In this document: positions 63,266 through 64,000 of the stretch, piece after piece
Layout: every line of letters starts with the position of its first letter
Numbering within the stretch: position 1 is the stretch's first letter
From: a bacterium
Lineage (GTDB): Bacteria; Myxococcota_A; Bradymonadia; UBA7976; UBA1532
Length of the DNA stretch: 64,000 nucleotides
Assembly (NCBI GenBank): GCA_030427205.1
Contig: JAUHXC010000003.1
Span: forward strand, 248,001 to 312,000
Direction: 5' to 3'
The notes under the pieces: model-generated
What the model saw: only the letters and a program-made list of their open reading frames with translations
The model's database searches: none
What the model was told of the DNA's origin: nothing
Position numbers and translations under genes: made by a program

Positions 63266-63316
63266 CCGCGCGATACGCGTCGACGACGCGCGATCCCGAG
63301 CCATCCCGGAGGCGCC

Positions 63317-64000
63317 ATGAAAGACAGCGAGCATCCCATCGTGACCCACGCCGTGCCCGAGCGGGTGCGTGCGGGCAGCGAGCAGCCGATCGACGACTTC
63401 CCGGCCTACCTCGACGCCCGCCACCGGGCCGAGGCCGACCCCGACGGCTACTGGCTGGCGATCGCCCGTGCGCGGGTGGCGTGGCGCACCGCGCCGACGG
63501 TGGGGCTCGACGGCGGCTATCACAGCGTCGCCGACAGCCCGTTCTCGTGGTTCGCCGACGGCACGCTCAACGTCACCGAGAGCTGCCTCGACGCCCAACT
63601 CGCCGCGCGCGGCGACAAGACGGCGATTCTGTGGGAAGGCGACGAGCCGGGCGACGTGCGCCGCATCAGCTATCGCGCGCTGCACGCCGCGGTCTGCCGG
63701 GCGGCCAACGCCATCGCCGCCCTGGGCATCCAGACCGGCGACCGGGTGATCATCTACATGGGCATGGTGCCCGAGGCGGCCATCGCGATGCTGGCCTGCG
63801 CCCGCATCGGCGCGGTGCACTCGGTGGTCTTCGGCGGCTTCTCCGCCGAGGCCCTGCGCGATCGGGTGCGCGACTGCGGCGCCGAGCTGGTGATCACTCA
63901 GGACGAAGGGCGCCGCGGCGGCAAGTCGGTGCCGCTCAAGGCCGTCGTCGACCAGGCCCTCGAAGGCGAGAAGGGCGTGCGCCACACCCTCGTGGTGCGC
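63317..64000 (+). CDS. acs: acetyl-CoA synthetase (5' part, runs off the window)
   Basis: The first 228 codons of an acyl-adenylate enzyme; ATG with GGAGG nearby (GGAGGCGCC). The sequence SPFSWFADGTLNVTESCLDA, KTAILWEGDEPGDVRRISY, VIIYMGMVPEAAIAMLACAR, IGAVHSVVFGGFSAEALRDR and the start of the P-loop-proximal part match acetyl-CoA synthetase, which makes acetyl-CoA from acetate, ATP and CoA. The C-terminal half with the TSGTTG-type motif and the acylated Lys lies outside the window. Propionyl-CoA synthetase remains an alternative. Confidence 0.92.
   Translation, partial: MKDSEHPIVTHAVPERVRAGSEQPIDDFPAYLDARHRAEADPDGYWLAIARARVAWRTAPTVGLDGGYHSVADSPFSWFADGTLNVTESCLDAQLAARGDKTAILWEGDEPGDVRRISYRALHAAVCRAANAIAALGIQTGDRVIIYMGMVPEAAIAMLACARIGAVHSVVFGGFSAEALRDRVRDCGAELVITQDEGRRGGKSVPLKAVVDQALEGEKGVRHTLVVR

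Overview
The window is about 70% G+C and carries no rRNA, tRNA, CRISPR array or insertion sequence that I can see. The gene content points to a Gram-negative predatory or social-type delta-proteobacterial lineage (Myxococcota in the broad sense, possibly Bradymonadia or Polyangia). The signs are many secreted lipoproteins with Asp/Ala/Pro-rich or Gly-Glu linkers, Ser/Thr kinases and phosphatases, kelch-like 'WGSGPDDLWAVG' proteins, a sigma-54 promoter, and very large PKD-domain surface proteins. This assignment is inference from style, not from a marker gene. I call 47 protein genes; the last one runs off the right edge.

Layout. 0.2-9.7 kb: a TPR-type exported protein overlapping a Ser/Thr kinase, a beta-helix lipoprotein, a sigma-54-driven hydrolase-like lipoprotein with a membrane partner, a MerR-TPR regulator with a partner gene, a winged-helix protein and a small lipoprotein. 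9.7-16.5 kb: signalling block, with a GAF histidine kinase, a receiver, a HAMP-PAS-PAS histidine kinase, then a zinc-ribbon/pseudokinase/PP2C fusion overlapping a degenerate VWA protein. 16.5-19.3 kb: a LolA-like hypothetical with no normal start codon and a PpiD/SurA-like folding factor. 19.5-25.2 kb: the rod-shape operon mreB-mreC-mreD-PBP2-rodA. 25.2-31.4 kb: thioredoxin, then tetrapyrrole synthesis (CcsA/HemX-like, hemA, hemC, cobA-hemD fusion) and a TAXI-type binding protein. A 162-bp imperfect palindrome sits between hemC and cobA-hemD. 31.4-45.4 kb: alkyltransferase-like protein, a 2,637-residue PKD protein, a TraB-family membrane protein, a solitary AAA ATPase, a biliverdin-reductase-like enzyme and a Gly-Glu-repeat lipoprotein. 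45.5-56.2 kb: SEC-C methionine aminopeptidase, TetR regulator with a tandem operator array and an FAD monooxygenase, several exported proteins (pentapeptide repeats, five fasciclin domains, ferritin-like lipoprotein), and a VOC/AraC pair. 56.2-64 kb: PlsB acyltransferase, kelch-like lipoprotein, HEAT-like protein, TPR/membrane protein and the 5' part of acetyl-CoA synthetase.

The least ordinary material is the pseudokinase-PP2C plus degenerate-VWA pair, the biliverdin reductase homologue, the large palindrome in the tetrapyrrole operon, the tetR operator array and the sigma-54 promoter. Many genes overlap by four bases (ATGA, GTGA or TTGA), which supports translational coupling and fixes several starts. 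Several promoters share an extended -10 of the form TTCTGCTAnnnT, and three genes look leaderless or nearly so.
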